Below, piece after piece: positions 43,184 through 51,023 of a DNA stretch of 64,000 bases (within the stretch, counting starts at the first letter, position 1; every line of letters begins with the position of its first letter). Location: assembly GCF_001905345.1 (NCBI RefSeq), contig NZ_LFBV01000001.1:321321-385320 (forward strand), written 5' to 3'. A program made the position numbers and the translations under genes. The stretch is from Streptomyces uncialis (GTDB taxonomy: Bacteria > Actinomycetota > Actinomycetes > Streptomycetales > Streptomycetaceae). The notes beneath the pieces were generated by a model. It had not been told where the DNA came from, did not search any database, and worked only from the letters and a program-made list of their open reading frames with translations.

Positions 43184-43235
43184 GGCCGCCGGTCGGGCCG
43201 GGCCGCTGAGGAACGGTGGGAACCGTTGTGCGGAG

Positions 43236-43244
43236 TTATCCACA
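43236..43244 (+). promoter_or_regulatory. DnaA-box-like nonamer (TTATCCACA)
   Basis: An exact match to the general bacterial DnaA box, upstream of the WGR gene. Possibly a DnaA-responsive promoter element; a replication origin is not suggested because the gene context is wrong. Confidence 0.35.
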
Positions 43245-43351
43245 GGTGGCGGGAGGGGGCTGGGCGGCTGTCAGTGGTGACCCTTAGTGTTCTTGGCAGT
43301 GGGAACAGGCGTACAGGAATCGTCCGTTCCGTCCTGGGGGAGGGGTCTGTC

Positions 43352-44791
43352 ATGTCGCTTTCGACGACGTATCTGGAGCTGTCGCAGGAGGGCGCGGGCG
43401 CCCACAAGTTCTACGAGGTGACCGTCGACGGGACGGTCGTCTCGGTGCGTTACGGCAGGATCGGCGCCGACGGACAGACCCAGGTGTCGTCGTTCCCCAC
43501 GGTCGAGAAGGCGCATGCCGCGGCGGCCAAGAAGCTCGGCGAGAAGGTCCGCAAGGGGTACGCCCCGGCGGTGCGGGGCGGTCGCGCGGCCCGTGCGGTG
43601 ACCCGCCGCCAGGTCACCTCGGCCCCGTCGACGGCGCGTTCGGTCGCCCCGGTGCTGTGGCGGTTCCGCACCGGGTCGGCGGCGTTCGGCATCCACATCG
43701 CGGAGGACCGCTGCTGGGTGGGCAACCAGTCGGGCGATGTCTACACGCTCAGTCACGGCGGCGAGGTCCTCGCCCGCTACTCCCTGCCCGACGGGGTCAA
43801 GTGCCTGGTCGCCGACGACTTCTGGATCTACGCGGGCTGCGACGACGGCACGGTGTACGACCTGTCCTCGAAGCTGCCGTACGGCGCGTACACCATCACC
43901 CCCGATGTGGACATCTTCTGGCTGGACATCCACGAGGGCGTTCTCGATGTCTCCGACGCCAAGGGCGGGCTGACCGTCATCGACCACGAGGACGAGCACC
44001 AGTGGTCCCGCAAGTCCTCCGGCGACTACGGATGGATGGTCCGCGCCGACAGCCGGGGCGTCTACCACGGTCACCAGAAGGGCGTCACGGCGTACGCGGC
44101 CAACGGCACCGGCGAGTTGTGGCACACCCCGACCCAGGGCGGGGTCCTCTTCGGCTGGCAGGAGGACGACGAGGTGTACGCGGGCACCTCACGCAACGTC
44201 GTGCAGCGGCTGTCCAAGGACTCCGGCAAGATCCTCGCCACCTACCGCTGCGACGCCTCGGTGTACTCCTGCGCCACGGCCCCCGGCGGCGCGTATGTCT
44301 TCGCGGGCGACTCGTCGTCGTCGGTGTACTGCTTCGACGCGGCGGGCAACCGGCTGTGGAAGCTGGGCACGGGCAGCGGTTCGGCCCTGTCGATGCAGTA
44401 CCTGGACGAGCGGCTGTACATGGTCACCACCGACGGCTCGCTGGTGTGCGTGGACGCCACGGACGCGGCGATCGCCGCCGCCCAGCACGGCACGGTGCCC
44501 GTCGCCCGTGACATCAAGTCCGCCGCCGCCCTGCCCACCTACACGCCCGCCGCGTCGCCCACCGCCCTGGCCACGGTCAGCGTCGCCCCGGCGGGCGGCA
44601 TCGTCGTGGAGTGCGTCCAGCAGGGCTCGCGGGTCCGCGTCCATGTCGTCTCGGACGGCTACGACTCCGACTGGAACGTCCAGTTCCCGCGCGGCATACG
44701 CGAGCCGGGCGCCCGCTACGTGGTCGACGCGCTCCACCCGTCCAGCGGCGGCTTCTACCGCGTCCGGGGAGAGATCCGCCGCCTGGTGTGA
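43352..44791 (+). CDS. WGR-domain protein with PQQ-like beta-propeller
   Basis: A 479-residue protein. Residues ~5-80 are a WGR domain: YLELSQEGAGAHKFYEV and VVSVRYGRIGADGQTQV, with VRYGRIG in place of the literal WGR. After a basic linker, residues ~100-430 form a propeller of repeated units such as RCWVGNQSGDVYTLS and YVFAGDSSSSVYCFDAAGN. A C-terminal ~50-residue domain follows. WGR domains bind DNA or protein partners and occur in PARPs and MolR-type regulators; here there is no enzyme domain. A clear GGGGGAGGGG precedes ATG 43352. Function unknown. Confidence 0.85.
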   Translation: MSLSTTYLELSQEGAGAHKFYEVTVDGTVVSVRYGRIGADGQTQVSSFPTVEKAHAAAAKKLGEKVRKGYAPAVRGGRAARAVTRRQVTSAPSTARSVAPVLWRFRTGSAAFGIHIAEDRCWVGNQSGDVYTLSHGGEVLARYSLPDGVKCLVADDFWIYAGCDDGTVYDLSSKLPYGAYTITPDVDIFWLDIHEGVLDVSDAKGGLTVIDHEDEHQWSRKSSGDYGWMVRADSRGVYHGHQKGVTAYAANGTGELWHTPTQGGVLFGWQEDDEVYAGTSRNVVQRLSKDSGKILATYRCDASVYSCATAPGGAYVFAGDSSSSVYCFDAAGNRLWKLGTGSGSALSMQYLDERLYMVTTDGSLVCVDATDAAIAAAQHGTVPVARDIKSAAALPTYTPAASPTALATVSVAPAGGIVVECVQQGSRVRVHVVSDGYDSDWNVQFPRGIREPGARYVVDALHPSSGGFYRVRGEIRRLV

Positions 44792-45004
44792 CCGGCGCTC
44801 AAGGCCCGCCCCGGGGCGGGTGGGTCTCCTCGGGCCAGGTGGGCCGCCCGGGGCGGGTGGGTCTCCTCGGGCAGATGGGCGGACCTGCCCGGCGCGGTCC
44901 GAACCGGGGGCGTACCGGAGGCGTGTCGGGGCGGGCGCCGAGGCGGATGTCGGGGCGGGTACAGGGGACTGCGTCGGGGTGGGCGCCGGGGGTGGGCGCC
45001 GGGG

Positions 45005-45262
45005 TCACTCCCCCAGGGAGCACGACCGGGAGTGCTGCCAGTACCGGCGCACCTCCGCGCTCTCCTGGTCGTCGCCGGAGGGCGCCCCGCACACGCACTG
45101 TCCCGCGCGGGGGTCGATGAGGTCGGCGGCCTCCCGGTGCCCGGTGTCCCGCAGTTCGACGGCGAGCTGATGGGCGTAGTCCTCGACGAGCGCGGCGGCG
45201 GTCGCGGCGGTATGGGCGGAGCCGTCCCGCCGAAGCTCCTGGATGAGCTTGCTCCGCGCCAT
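45005..45262 (-). CDS. Small conserved-looking protein with a possible Cys/His metal site
   Basis: An 85-residue protein not assigned to a family. The first ~45 residues are helical (MARSKLIQELRRDGSAHTAA, then ALVEDYAHQLAVEL), and the C-terminus has CVCGAP ... YWQHSRSCS, a CxC-x(n)-HxxxC arrangement that could hold a zinc ion. ATG 45262 is preferred since the upstream frame is made of the 15-bp tandem repeat; GTG 45265 is adjacent. The ribosome binding site is weak. Alternative: a spurious frame, but the composition is protein-like. Confidence 0.6.
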   Translation of the reverse strand: MARSKLIQELRRDGSAHTAATAAALVEDYAHQLAVELRDTGHREAADLIDPRAGQCVCGAPSGDDQESAEVRRYWQHSRSCSLGE

Positions 45263-45335
45263 CACGCGACCGACCCCGCACCGTCGTAGGGGCCATCGCC
45301 ACAGTGGTCCACCCGCATACGTCCCGCTCCTCACC

Positions 45336-45395
45336 GCTCGCCACACGCCCGCTCGCCACACGCCCGCTCGCCACACGCCCGCTCGCCACACGCCC
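45336..45395. repeat. Four exact 15-bp tandem repeats
   Basis: Unit GCTCGCCACACGCCC repeated four times without change, 75-135 bp upstream of the small Cys/His protein gene. Exact identity implies recent expansion. Confidence 0.9.
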
Positions 45396-45469
45396 GCCCG
45401 GGACGCGGCCGCGTCCCGCGAGGACGCACCCGTCGAACGTAACAGCCGAGACCACCCGGCCCGGACGTG

Positions 45470-46144
45470 TCACCCGGTACCGAGCACCAGCTCCACGAGG
45501 CCGTCGGTGTCGTCCAGGCCCATGAGCACCGTGTCGGCTCCGGAGCGCTGAAGAGACCGTGGGTCGGAGCGGCCGGTCGCCACACCGATCACCGGGACCC
45601 CGTTGGCGCGGGCCCCCGCCATATCGGCGGGAGTGTCTCCGATCACGACCGCGTCGACCGGGGAAGCCCCGGCGCGTGCCAAGGCGATACGCACCAGCGC
45701 GGGCCGCAGGTCGGCATCCTCCCCGTAGGCTCCGGAGGCCCAGTCGATGTGCCGATCCAGTCCGAAGACGGCGAGCTTGATCCCGGCGACGGCTCGTACG
45801 TTCCCTGTGACGACGGTCTGCCGAACCCCCGCCGCAGCGAGCGCGGCGAGGGCCTCCGCAGCGCCGGGGAGGGCGTGCCGCCGCTCGCGCAGGTCCGAGG
45901 CGCGCCGGACGTGCTCCTCGGCCAGGGCAGCCGCGAACCGCTCGAACATGGCCCGGTCGCTGTCCACGCCGTGCAACCGGGCGGTCTCCCGGAAGATGAC
46001 AGCTTCGGTCAGGCCGTCGACCGTCGCCTGTTCCCGCATCGGGATGCCCAGCACCTGTTCGAACGCCGCAGCCGACAGCTCACGGCCCACACCGCCCGTC
46101 GCGATCAGCGTGTGATCGATGTCCCACAGCACCAGACGTGCCAC
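45470..46144 (-). CDS. HAD-superfamily hydrolase (phosphoglycolate phosphatase-like)
   Basis: A 224-residue HAD phosphatase. Motif I is LWDIDHTLI with nucleophile Asp8 and acid/base Asp10; motif II is QTVVTGN; motif III Lys is in VAGIKLAVFG; motif IV is VVIGDTPADMAGAR. A helical cap lies between motifs I and II, as in subfamily IA. Substrate unknown. GTG 46144 is chosen because GAGGGGG lies 5-6 nt upstream; the longer frame to 46375 is non-coding. It follows the methyltransferase gene on the same strand by 86 bp. Confidence 0.88.
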   Translation of the reverse strand: MARLVLWDIDHTLIATGGVGRELSAAAFEQVLGIPMREQATVDGLTEAVIFRETARLHGVDSDRAMFERFAAALAEEHVRRASDLRERRHALPGAAEALAALAAAGVRQTVVTGNVRAVAGIKLAVFGLDRHIDWASGAYGEDADLRPALVRIALARAGASPVDAVVIGDTPADMAGARANGVPVIGVATGRSDPRSLQRSGADTVLMGLDDTDGLVELVLGTG

Positions 46145-46230
46145 AAGCGCCCCCTCGACAGTTCTGAAGTGCACCGTTCCCGGGCCCGGTCGGACTTCGG
46201 AGCGACCGGTACCTCGGGGTCCCTCGTGCG

Positions 46231-47400
46231 TCAGGTACCCAGGTCCCAGCGTGCCTGTGTGGACAGACAGCGGGCGTGCATCCGTCCGTCGGGCTTCCGG
46301 ACGACGGCGAAGCGGTCGAGGTCGGGCCGCCCCTGCTCGTTCCACCAGCTCCAGGTGGCCTCGGCCTCCCGCCACAGCGCACCGTCACCGCCCTCGGTGA
46401 CGTACGACTCCCCGCCGAGGGGCACCCGGGCCCAGGCCCCGTCGGAGGTCTGGAGCTGGACGGACCAGGTGCCGTCGTCGTCGGTGTGATGGACGAGCTC
46501 CGCGCGGGGCAGGGCGAAGGCCAGCAGCAGCCGGAACGGATAGGCGCCCCGGATGGCGTCGGCGGTGACGCGTGAGGGCCGCTTCCCCGAGTCCGGGGCG
46601 TAGGGAACCCGGGGGGCCGACCCGTACGAGAGGGCATCGGCGCGGGCCGGCATGAACTGTCCGGTGGTCACGGTGAAGCGACCGAGCACGGTTCCGTCCT
46701 CCTCGGGGGTGAAGCGCATCAGGCCGCCCGCGATGCCGAGATCGAGGTCGGCCAGGATCGACCCGCCGGGGAGGAGCTGCCCGATCCAGGCGTCCGGCAG
46801 CCGGGGGACCGAGCAGGTGGCGATGATCCGGTCGAAGCGGCCACCCCCGGGGAACCCGGCACGCCCGTCCCCATGGGCCAGCGCGGGACGGAAGCCGAGC
46901 GCCGCAAGTCGTCGGCCCGCCGTTTCCACCAGCTCAGGGGCGATGTCCAGGGAGTGGACGAGACAGTCACCCAGCCGGGCGGACAGCAGCGCGGCGTTGT
47001 ACCCGGTGCCGGTACCGATCTCCAGGACCCGATGACCGTCACCGACCCGGAGGTCTTCGAGCATCCCGGCCATGAGGCCGGGCTGGGTGCTGGACGAGGT
47101 GGCCACCCCGGTCCAGGCCCGGTCACCGACCCGCTCGGCCGTGCCGGGTTCGAGACCGGTGACGAGCGTGGCATCGCTGTAGACCGTCCTCAGCCATGCC
47201 TCACGGTCGGTGTCGTCGCGCTCGTTCCATACGGTGATGCCCCGTGGGTCGGTGGCCGCCTCGTACCACCGGGGCACGAAGTGATGACGCGGCACGGAGG
47301 CGAAGACGCTCTCCCACTCCGGCGAACGGATGGAGCCGTCGCGTACGAGATCGGCGGCCAGCGCCCGCATCCGGGCCTCGGGTTCGGGATGGGTGGTCAC
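46231..47400 (-). CDS. PCMT-like SAM-dependent methyltransferase, related to those of ATP-grasp RiPP systems
   Basis: A 389-residue protein. The N-terminal ~100 residues with VFASVPRHHFVPRWYE and VATSSSTQPGLMAGMLE match protein-isoaspartate methyltransferase-like proteins; the SAM motif is RVLEIGTGTGYNAAL at ~124-138. The C-terminal ~170 residues are an extra domain. This layout resembles methyltransferases of ATP-grasp peptide maturase clusters (TIGR04188-like), but no ATP-grasp or precursor gene is recognised here. GTG 47400 overlaps the stop of the upstream gene (GTGA), fixing the start and suggesting coupling. Confidence 0.82.
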   Translation of the reverse strand: MTTHPEPEARMRALAADLVRDGSIRSPEWESVFASVPRHHFVPRWYEAATDPRGITVWNERDDTDREAWLRTVYSDATLVTGLEPGTAERVGDRAWTGVATSSSTQPGLMAGMLEDLRVGDGHRVLEIGTGTGYNAALLSARLGDCLVHSLDIAPELVETAGRRLAALGFRPALAHGDGRAGFPGGGRFDRIIATCSVPRLPDAWIGQLLPGGSILADLDLGIAGGLMRFTPEEDGTVLGRFTVTTGQFMPARADALSYGSAPRVPYAPDSGKRPSRVTADAIRGAYPFRLLLAFALPRAELVHHTDDDGTWSVQLQTSDGAWARVPLGGESYVTEGGDGALWREAEATWSWWNEQGRPDLDRFAVVRKPDGRMHARCLSTQARWDLGT

Positions 47401-47833
47401 GGGGTCGCTCCTACGAGTTCGTCGGCGGTGGCGGTGGCGGTGGCGGTGGCCGTGGCGTCGGTGAGGGGCATACCGGTCTCGGCCTCGATCCAGTTCCTGA
47501 CCGGCATAGGGGGCAGCAAGGTGTTCAGGAGTGCCGCCGCCTTCCGCCCGTCCAGCGGCGGCCGGTCCGGCAGGAACATGGGCAGAGGCGGCTCCGGGGC
47601 AAGAACCTCGGCACCCGGGCCGCGTCGTAGCAGCGGTGCTCCCGCTCGGGCCTGCCGAAGATCCGTGCCCGCACGCACGCGGCACAGGAGATCGCCCAGT
47701 ACTCGGCGCAGGACCGGTGCATATAGGAGCGGCTTCCGGGCCCGGAGGCGGAGAAGTTGATCCGGCGCACGCAGGGGTGGTGCCACCATCGGATGGTGGT
47801 TTGGCAGTCGTCGCAGAGCCTCGTGGTCGTCAT
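47397..47833 (-). CDS. Cys-rich zinc-ribbon-like protein, apparently frameshifted
   Basis: The first part (47833 to about 47620) reads MTTTRLCDDCQTTIRWWHHP with further CxxC/HxxxC pairs (HRSCAEYW, SCAAC), suggesting a zinc-binding fold, and has AGGAAG 5 nt before ATG 47833. In that frame the rest becomes Arg/Cys-rich and stops at 47525. From about 47618 a different frame has normal codon bias (MFLPDRPPLDGRKAAALLN) and ends at 47397 in a GTGA overlap with the methyltransferase. One base missing in the CCCGGG at 47614-47619 joins the two. The end carries a (TA)n stretch from a GGTGGC tandem repeat. Either a sequencing error or a pseudogene. Confidence 0.6.
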
Positions 47834-47940
47834 CGTTCTTCCTGGAAGTTCGGTTGGAGCAGCCCGGCTGGGCCCGCCCCGTCGCCGGGACGTGTCGTGA
47901 CACGGGATCGCGGTCATGGGTCCGGCCGGAGCGGGATCTG

Positions 47941-48381
47941 TCACCCGGGGGACGGTGGCAAGCACGCGCGGACCGTCTTCCCGCGACCGTCCGGGTCGGG
48001 GCGCCAGGACAGCTCGGAGAGCAGACGGACCAGCGGCAGCCCCCGGCCGCCCTCGTCGTCCGCGCGGGTGGCGTCCCCGTCGAAGCACGGGAAGTCGGGC
48101 AGCGGATCGGACACGTCCACGCGGAGGCCGCCGCACTCCTGGGCGCGGAGCCGAAGCGTCAGGGCACGGCCCGGGACCCGCGCGTAACGGAGGGCGTTCG
48201 TCACGAGCTCGGACACCACGAGCACCGCCACATCCGCGTCACCCTTCCAGCCGACCCGTTCCACGAACCGCTGGGTGTGACGCCGCGCCAGCGACACGAC
48301 GCGCGGCACCATCGCGTAGGTCATCGACCACTCGTCGTTGTTCAGTGCCGCGGTTCCGGCGGGAGATCGGGTCAGGCCCAT
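47941..48381 (-). CDS. ATP-binding anti-sigma-type regulator (HATPase_c, RsbW-like)
   Basis: A 146-residue single-domain GHKL ATPase of the kind very abundant in Streptomyces. The N-box is VVSELVTNALRYAR, the G1 box DVSDPLP (DxSxx variant), and G2 GGRGLPLVRLLSELS. Such proteins act as anti-sigma factors or orphan serine kinases. AGGAAGGG precedes ATG 48381. It diverges from an HTH/TPR regulator, a common pairing in developmental and secondary-metabolism loci, so the two may work together. Confidence 0.85.
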   Translation of the reverse strand: MGLTRSPAGTAALNNDEWSMTYAMVPRVVSLARRHTQRFVERVGWKGDADVAVLVVSELVTNALRYARVPGRALTLRLRAQECGGLRVDVSDPLPDFPCFDGDATRADDEGGRGLPLVRLLSELSWRPDPDGRGKTVRACLPPSPG

Positions 48382-48552
48382 GGCTGCCCTTCCTGGCGTG
48401 AGCCGACCGGCGGCTCTGGGAGTGGGTGTGCCAATTCAACGAGCGGACAACGGAGTTCGACAGGCAATACGGCGGGACGCCGGGCGTCCGCTGACCGGCA
48501 ATTGTTACCGGAACGGTCACCATCCGTGTGACGGTATGGCTACGGTGTGTGC

Positions 48553-49833
48553 ATGTCGCGGAATCTCTTACTCGCCGCCCGTATGGAAGCGCGTGGCATG
48601 AGACAACAAGAGCTCGCAGATGCGCTGAACAAGCGCATCGAATCCTTCACCGGACGGTACGGGACCCTCCTCGACCGCCATATCCGGAACTGGTTGACTG
48701 GAAAAACACGGTGGCCGCAGGCGAGACAAAGGCGCGCACTCGAAGAAGAATTCGGATGTGACCTCGCCGAGCTGGGCTTCCACAAACCCCCACCCAGGTC
48801 GGCGGTACTCATCCGTCAAGCCTCCGTGGAGGAATCCGTGAAGCGACGCCGGTTCACCACCTCAGCCGCCGCCATCACCGCCACCGCCGCTCTGCCCGAC
48901 ACCGCGTCCGCGTCGACACCCCGAATCGGCATGGCCGACGTGGACCGGCTCCAGGCGGCGTTCACCCAGGTCCTCGCCTCCACCAACGTCCACGGTGGGA
49001 ACTCCCAGCTGGAGGATCGCGCCCTCGCCTTCGCGCAACACGTCACCGAGCTCCAGACCACCGCTGTCGCCAGCCAGCGAGTACGGCAGGAGCTCTACTA
49101 CCTCGCCGCAGCGTTCACCGGCAGCGCTTTCTGGGCCGCGAGCGAAGCTCAGGCACCGGGACGAGCACAGCAGTACCTCGACCGCGCGTTCCGGCTGGGC
49201 GGACTGTCCGGCAAGCCCGACATCCAGCTTCTGCTCTACGGGCACGCCGCCTTCCTCTCCTCGGACCTCGGACATACCCACGATGCGTTGGCTGCCAAGC
49301 AGGCGGCCAAGGCGTCTCCGCTCTGCCGCCGCGACCCTCTGTACCGCTCGCTCACAGCGGCCCGCATCGCGTGCTCCCAAGCCCAGCTCGGGGAACACAC
49401 CCAGGCACGCCGAAGCCTCGAAGTGGCAGCCAAGGCATTTGATCAGGCCGACCCGGCGGTACCGCGCGCCGCGTGGGTCGGCTTCTACGACCGTTCCGAA
49501 CTGGAAGGGCTGTCGGGTCTCGCCATGGCTCACCTCGGGATGCACGACCAGGCCGAAGCGCATTTCCACCGCACCCTCGCCCACCTGCGGCCGGAGTACC
49601 AGCGCAACAGGAAGTACTACAGCTCCCATCTGGCCATGGCCCAGCTCCGCCAAGGAGACGTGGACACGGCATACGCCACCGCTTCCTCCGTCCTTCCCGA
49701 TGCCGGTGGCCCCCTGCCCACGGGGCGCCAGCGGAAGCTCCTGAGCAAGTTCCACCGCGAGTTGGCCCTGACCGACACCCGGGCCGCCACATCCTGGGCA
49801 GACCGTTGCCCCACAGGAAGGGACCACCGGTGA
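48553..49833 (+). CDS. HTH (XRE-like) regulator with TPR region
   Basis: A 426-residue protein. The N-terminal HTH is visible in NLLLAARMEARGMRQQELAD plus HIRNWLTGKTRWP. Then comes a stretch VKRRRFTTSAAAITATAALP that looks like a Tat-type signal but lies inside the protein, a known oddity of this Streptomyces family. The C-terminal ~280 residues are TPR-like helical repeats (AAFTGSAFWAASEA, GHAAFLSSDLGHTHDALAAK). Probably a DNA-binding regulator with a peptide or protein sensor domain. ATG 48553 is chosen; GTG 48547 lies two codons upstream. The 3' end overlaps the GNAT gene by 4 bp. Confidence 0.82.
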   Translation: MSRNLLLAARMEARGMRQQELADALNKRIESFTGRYGTLLDRHIRNWLTGKTRWPQARQRRALEEEFGCDLAELGFHKPPPRSAVLIRQASVEESVKRRRFTTSAAAITATAALPDTASASTPRIGMADVDRLQAAFTQVLASTNVHGGNSQLEDRALAFAQHVTELQTTAVASQRVRQELYYLAAAFTGSAFWAASEAQAPGRAQQYLDRAFRLGGLSGKPDIQLLLYGHAAFLSSDLGHTHDALAAKQAAKASPLCRRDPLYRSLTAARIACSQAQLGEHTQARRSLEVAAKAFDQADPAVPRAAWVGFYDRSELEGLSGLAMAHLGMHDQAEAHFHRTLAHLRPEYQRNRKYYSSHLAMAQLRQGDVDTAYATASSVLPDAGGPLPTGRQRKLLSKFHRELALTDTRAATSWADRCPTGRDHR

Positions 49834-50339
49834 TCGACCTCAAGCACTACTCGTTCGAAGTCCCGCCCGAGGTCCGGCAGACCATCCTCGACGTCCACGC
49901 CGCCCTCCCGGAGAGCGACCCCGGAGACCCCTTCACGGCACGGTTCCCCTGGTTCGTGGACCACTGGACGGGCAGCCCCGGCTTCACCTGCGTCATCGCG
50001 TACGACGGTGAGGCACCGGCGGGCTTCGTCTACGGCGCTCCGCTGGCCGACGGGCGTGAATGGTGGCGCGGCCACACCGAGCCGCCGACCGGGCAAACCG
50101 CCACCTACGGCGTGTCCGAACTCGCTGTCGGCGCGCGGTGGCGCGGGACCGGGCTGTCCGCGCGCCTCCATGACGCCTTGCTCGTGGGGCGGACGGAGTC
50201 GCTGGCCGTGCTGTCGGTGGATTCCGAACACCCCAAGGTCCAGGCGTTGTACGAGCGGTGGGGTTACCGGAAGGTCGGGGAGCGGCGACCGTTCGCCGAC
50301 TCGCCGTTGTTCGCCGTCATGCTCCGCACCCTTCCGTAG
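49830..50339 (+). CDS. GNAT family N-acetyltransferase, paralogue 1
   Basis: A 169-residue acetyltransferase. The acetyl-CoA loop is ARWRGTGLSARLHDALL (R/Q-x-x-G-x-G/A type), preceded by YGVSELAVGA and followed by VDSEHPKVQALYERWGYRKVG, the usual GNAT C-terminal motif. The start GTG 49830 lies in the stop of the regulator (GTGA) with AGGAAGGGA upstream. It is clearly related to the next gene (shared N-terminus MIDLxHYS and PEVRQTILD). Substrate unknown. Confidence 0.85.
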   Translation: MIDLKHYSFEVPPEVRQTILDVHAALPESDPGDPFTARFPWFVDHWTGSPGFTCVIAYDGEAPAGFVYGAPLADGREWWRGHTEPPTGQTATYGVSELAVGARWRGTGLSARLHDALLVGRTESLAVLSVDSEHPKVQALYERWGYRKVGERRPFADSPLFAVMLRTLP

Positions 50340-50355
50340 CCGTAGCCGCAGCCAG

Positions 50356-50409
50356 CTCATGAAGCTCATGAAGCTCATGAAGCTCATGAAGCTCATGAAG
50401 CTCATGGAG
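50356..50409 (+). repeat. 9-bp tandem repeat (CTCATGAAG) between the GNAT genes
   Basis: Five exact copies of CTCATGAAG followed by one variant CTCATGGAG. Unit length is a multiple of three and the array is in frame with GNAT paralogue 2, encoding Leu-Met-Lys repeats; each copy provides an ATG. Confidence 0.9.
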
Positions 50410-50418
50410 AGGAACCCG

Positions 50419-50970
50419 ATGATCGACCTCACGCACTACTCGGCCGAGACCCTGCCCGAGGTCCGGCAGACCATCCTCGACATCCACGCCGAGGTGCGGC
50501 ACCGGGACTTCGGTCTCACGGGCCCCTTCCACACCGTGGACCGGTTCGACGAACGGCTGTCCGCTTACGCGTCCCGCCCGGGATGGTCCGCGGTCGTCGG
50601 CCATGAAGGGGATGTCCCGGTGGGATTCGCGTTCGGTATGCCGCTCGGGCCGGACACCCGTTGGTGGCGTTCCATGACGACGCCGGTGCCTCCGGGGTCG
50701 ACGGACGAGACGGGTTCCCGTACGGCCGCCCTCAACGAGATCGTCGTACGGAAGCAGTGGCGTGGCCGTGGTGTCGCGCGGCAGATCCATCAGGCGTGGC
50801 TGGACCGGCGTACCGAGGAACGCGTGACCCTGCTGGTCGACCCCGCCGCCGGGAACGGTGCCGTCCAGGCCGTGTACGAGGCGTGGGGATACACGAAGTT
50901 CGGCGAGCAGCAGCCCTTCCCGGACTCCCCGGTGTTCGCCTCGATGATCAGGCCGCTGCGGGCGGCTTGA
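50419..50970 (+). CDS. GNAT family N-acetyltransferase, paralogue 2
   Basis: A 183-residue acetyltransferase with LNEIVVRKQWRGRGVARQIHQAWL as acetyl-CoA region (RxxGxA) and VQAVYEAWGYTKFGEQQPF near the C-terminus. ATG 50419 has GGAGAGGAAC upstream. Its frame remains open through the 9-bp repeat, so starts within the repeat could add Met-Lys-Leu units at the N-terminus. Tandem duplicate of the preceding gene, diverged in the middle. Confidence 0.85.
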   Translation: MIDLTHYSAETLPEVRQTILDIHAEVRHRDFGLTGPFHTVDRFDERLSAYASRPGWSAVVGHEGDVPVGFAFGMPLGPDTRWWRSMTTPVPPGSTDETGSRTAALNEIVVRKQWRGRGVARQIHQAWLDRRTEERVTLLVDPAAGNGAVQAVYEAWGYTKFGEQQPFPDSPVFASMIRPLRAA

Positions 50971-51023
50971 AAGCCCTCGCCGCACGTGGGGCGGGCACAG
51001 GTGCGGCTCGTGAGGGCACACCG

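Noticed and set aside
43069..43351. DnaA-box-like nonamers as a possible replication origin
   Set aside because: Only two boxes, no dnaA/dnaN genes nearby and no AT-rich unwinding region.
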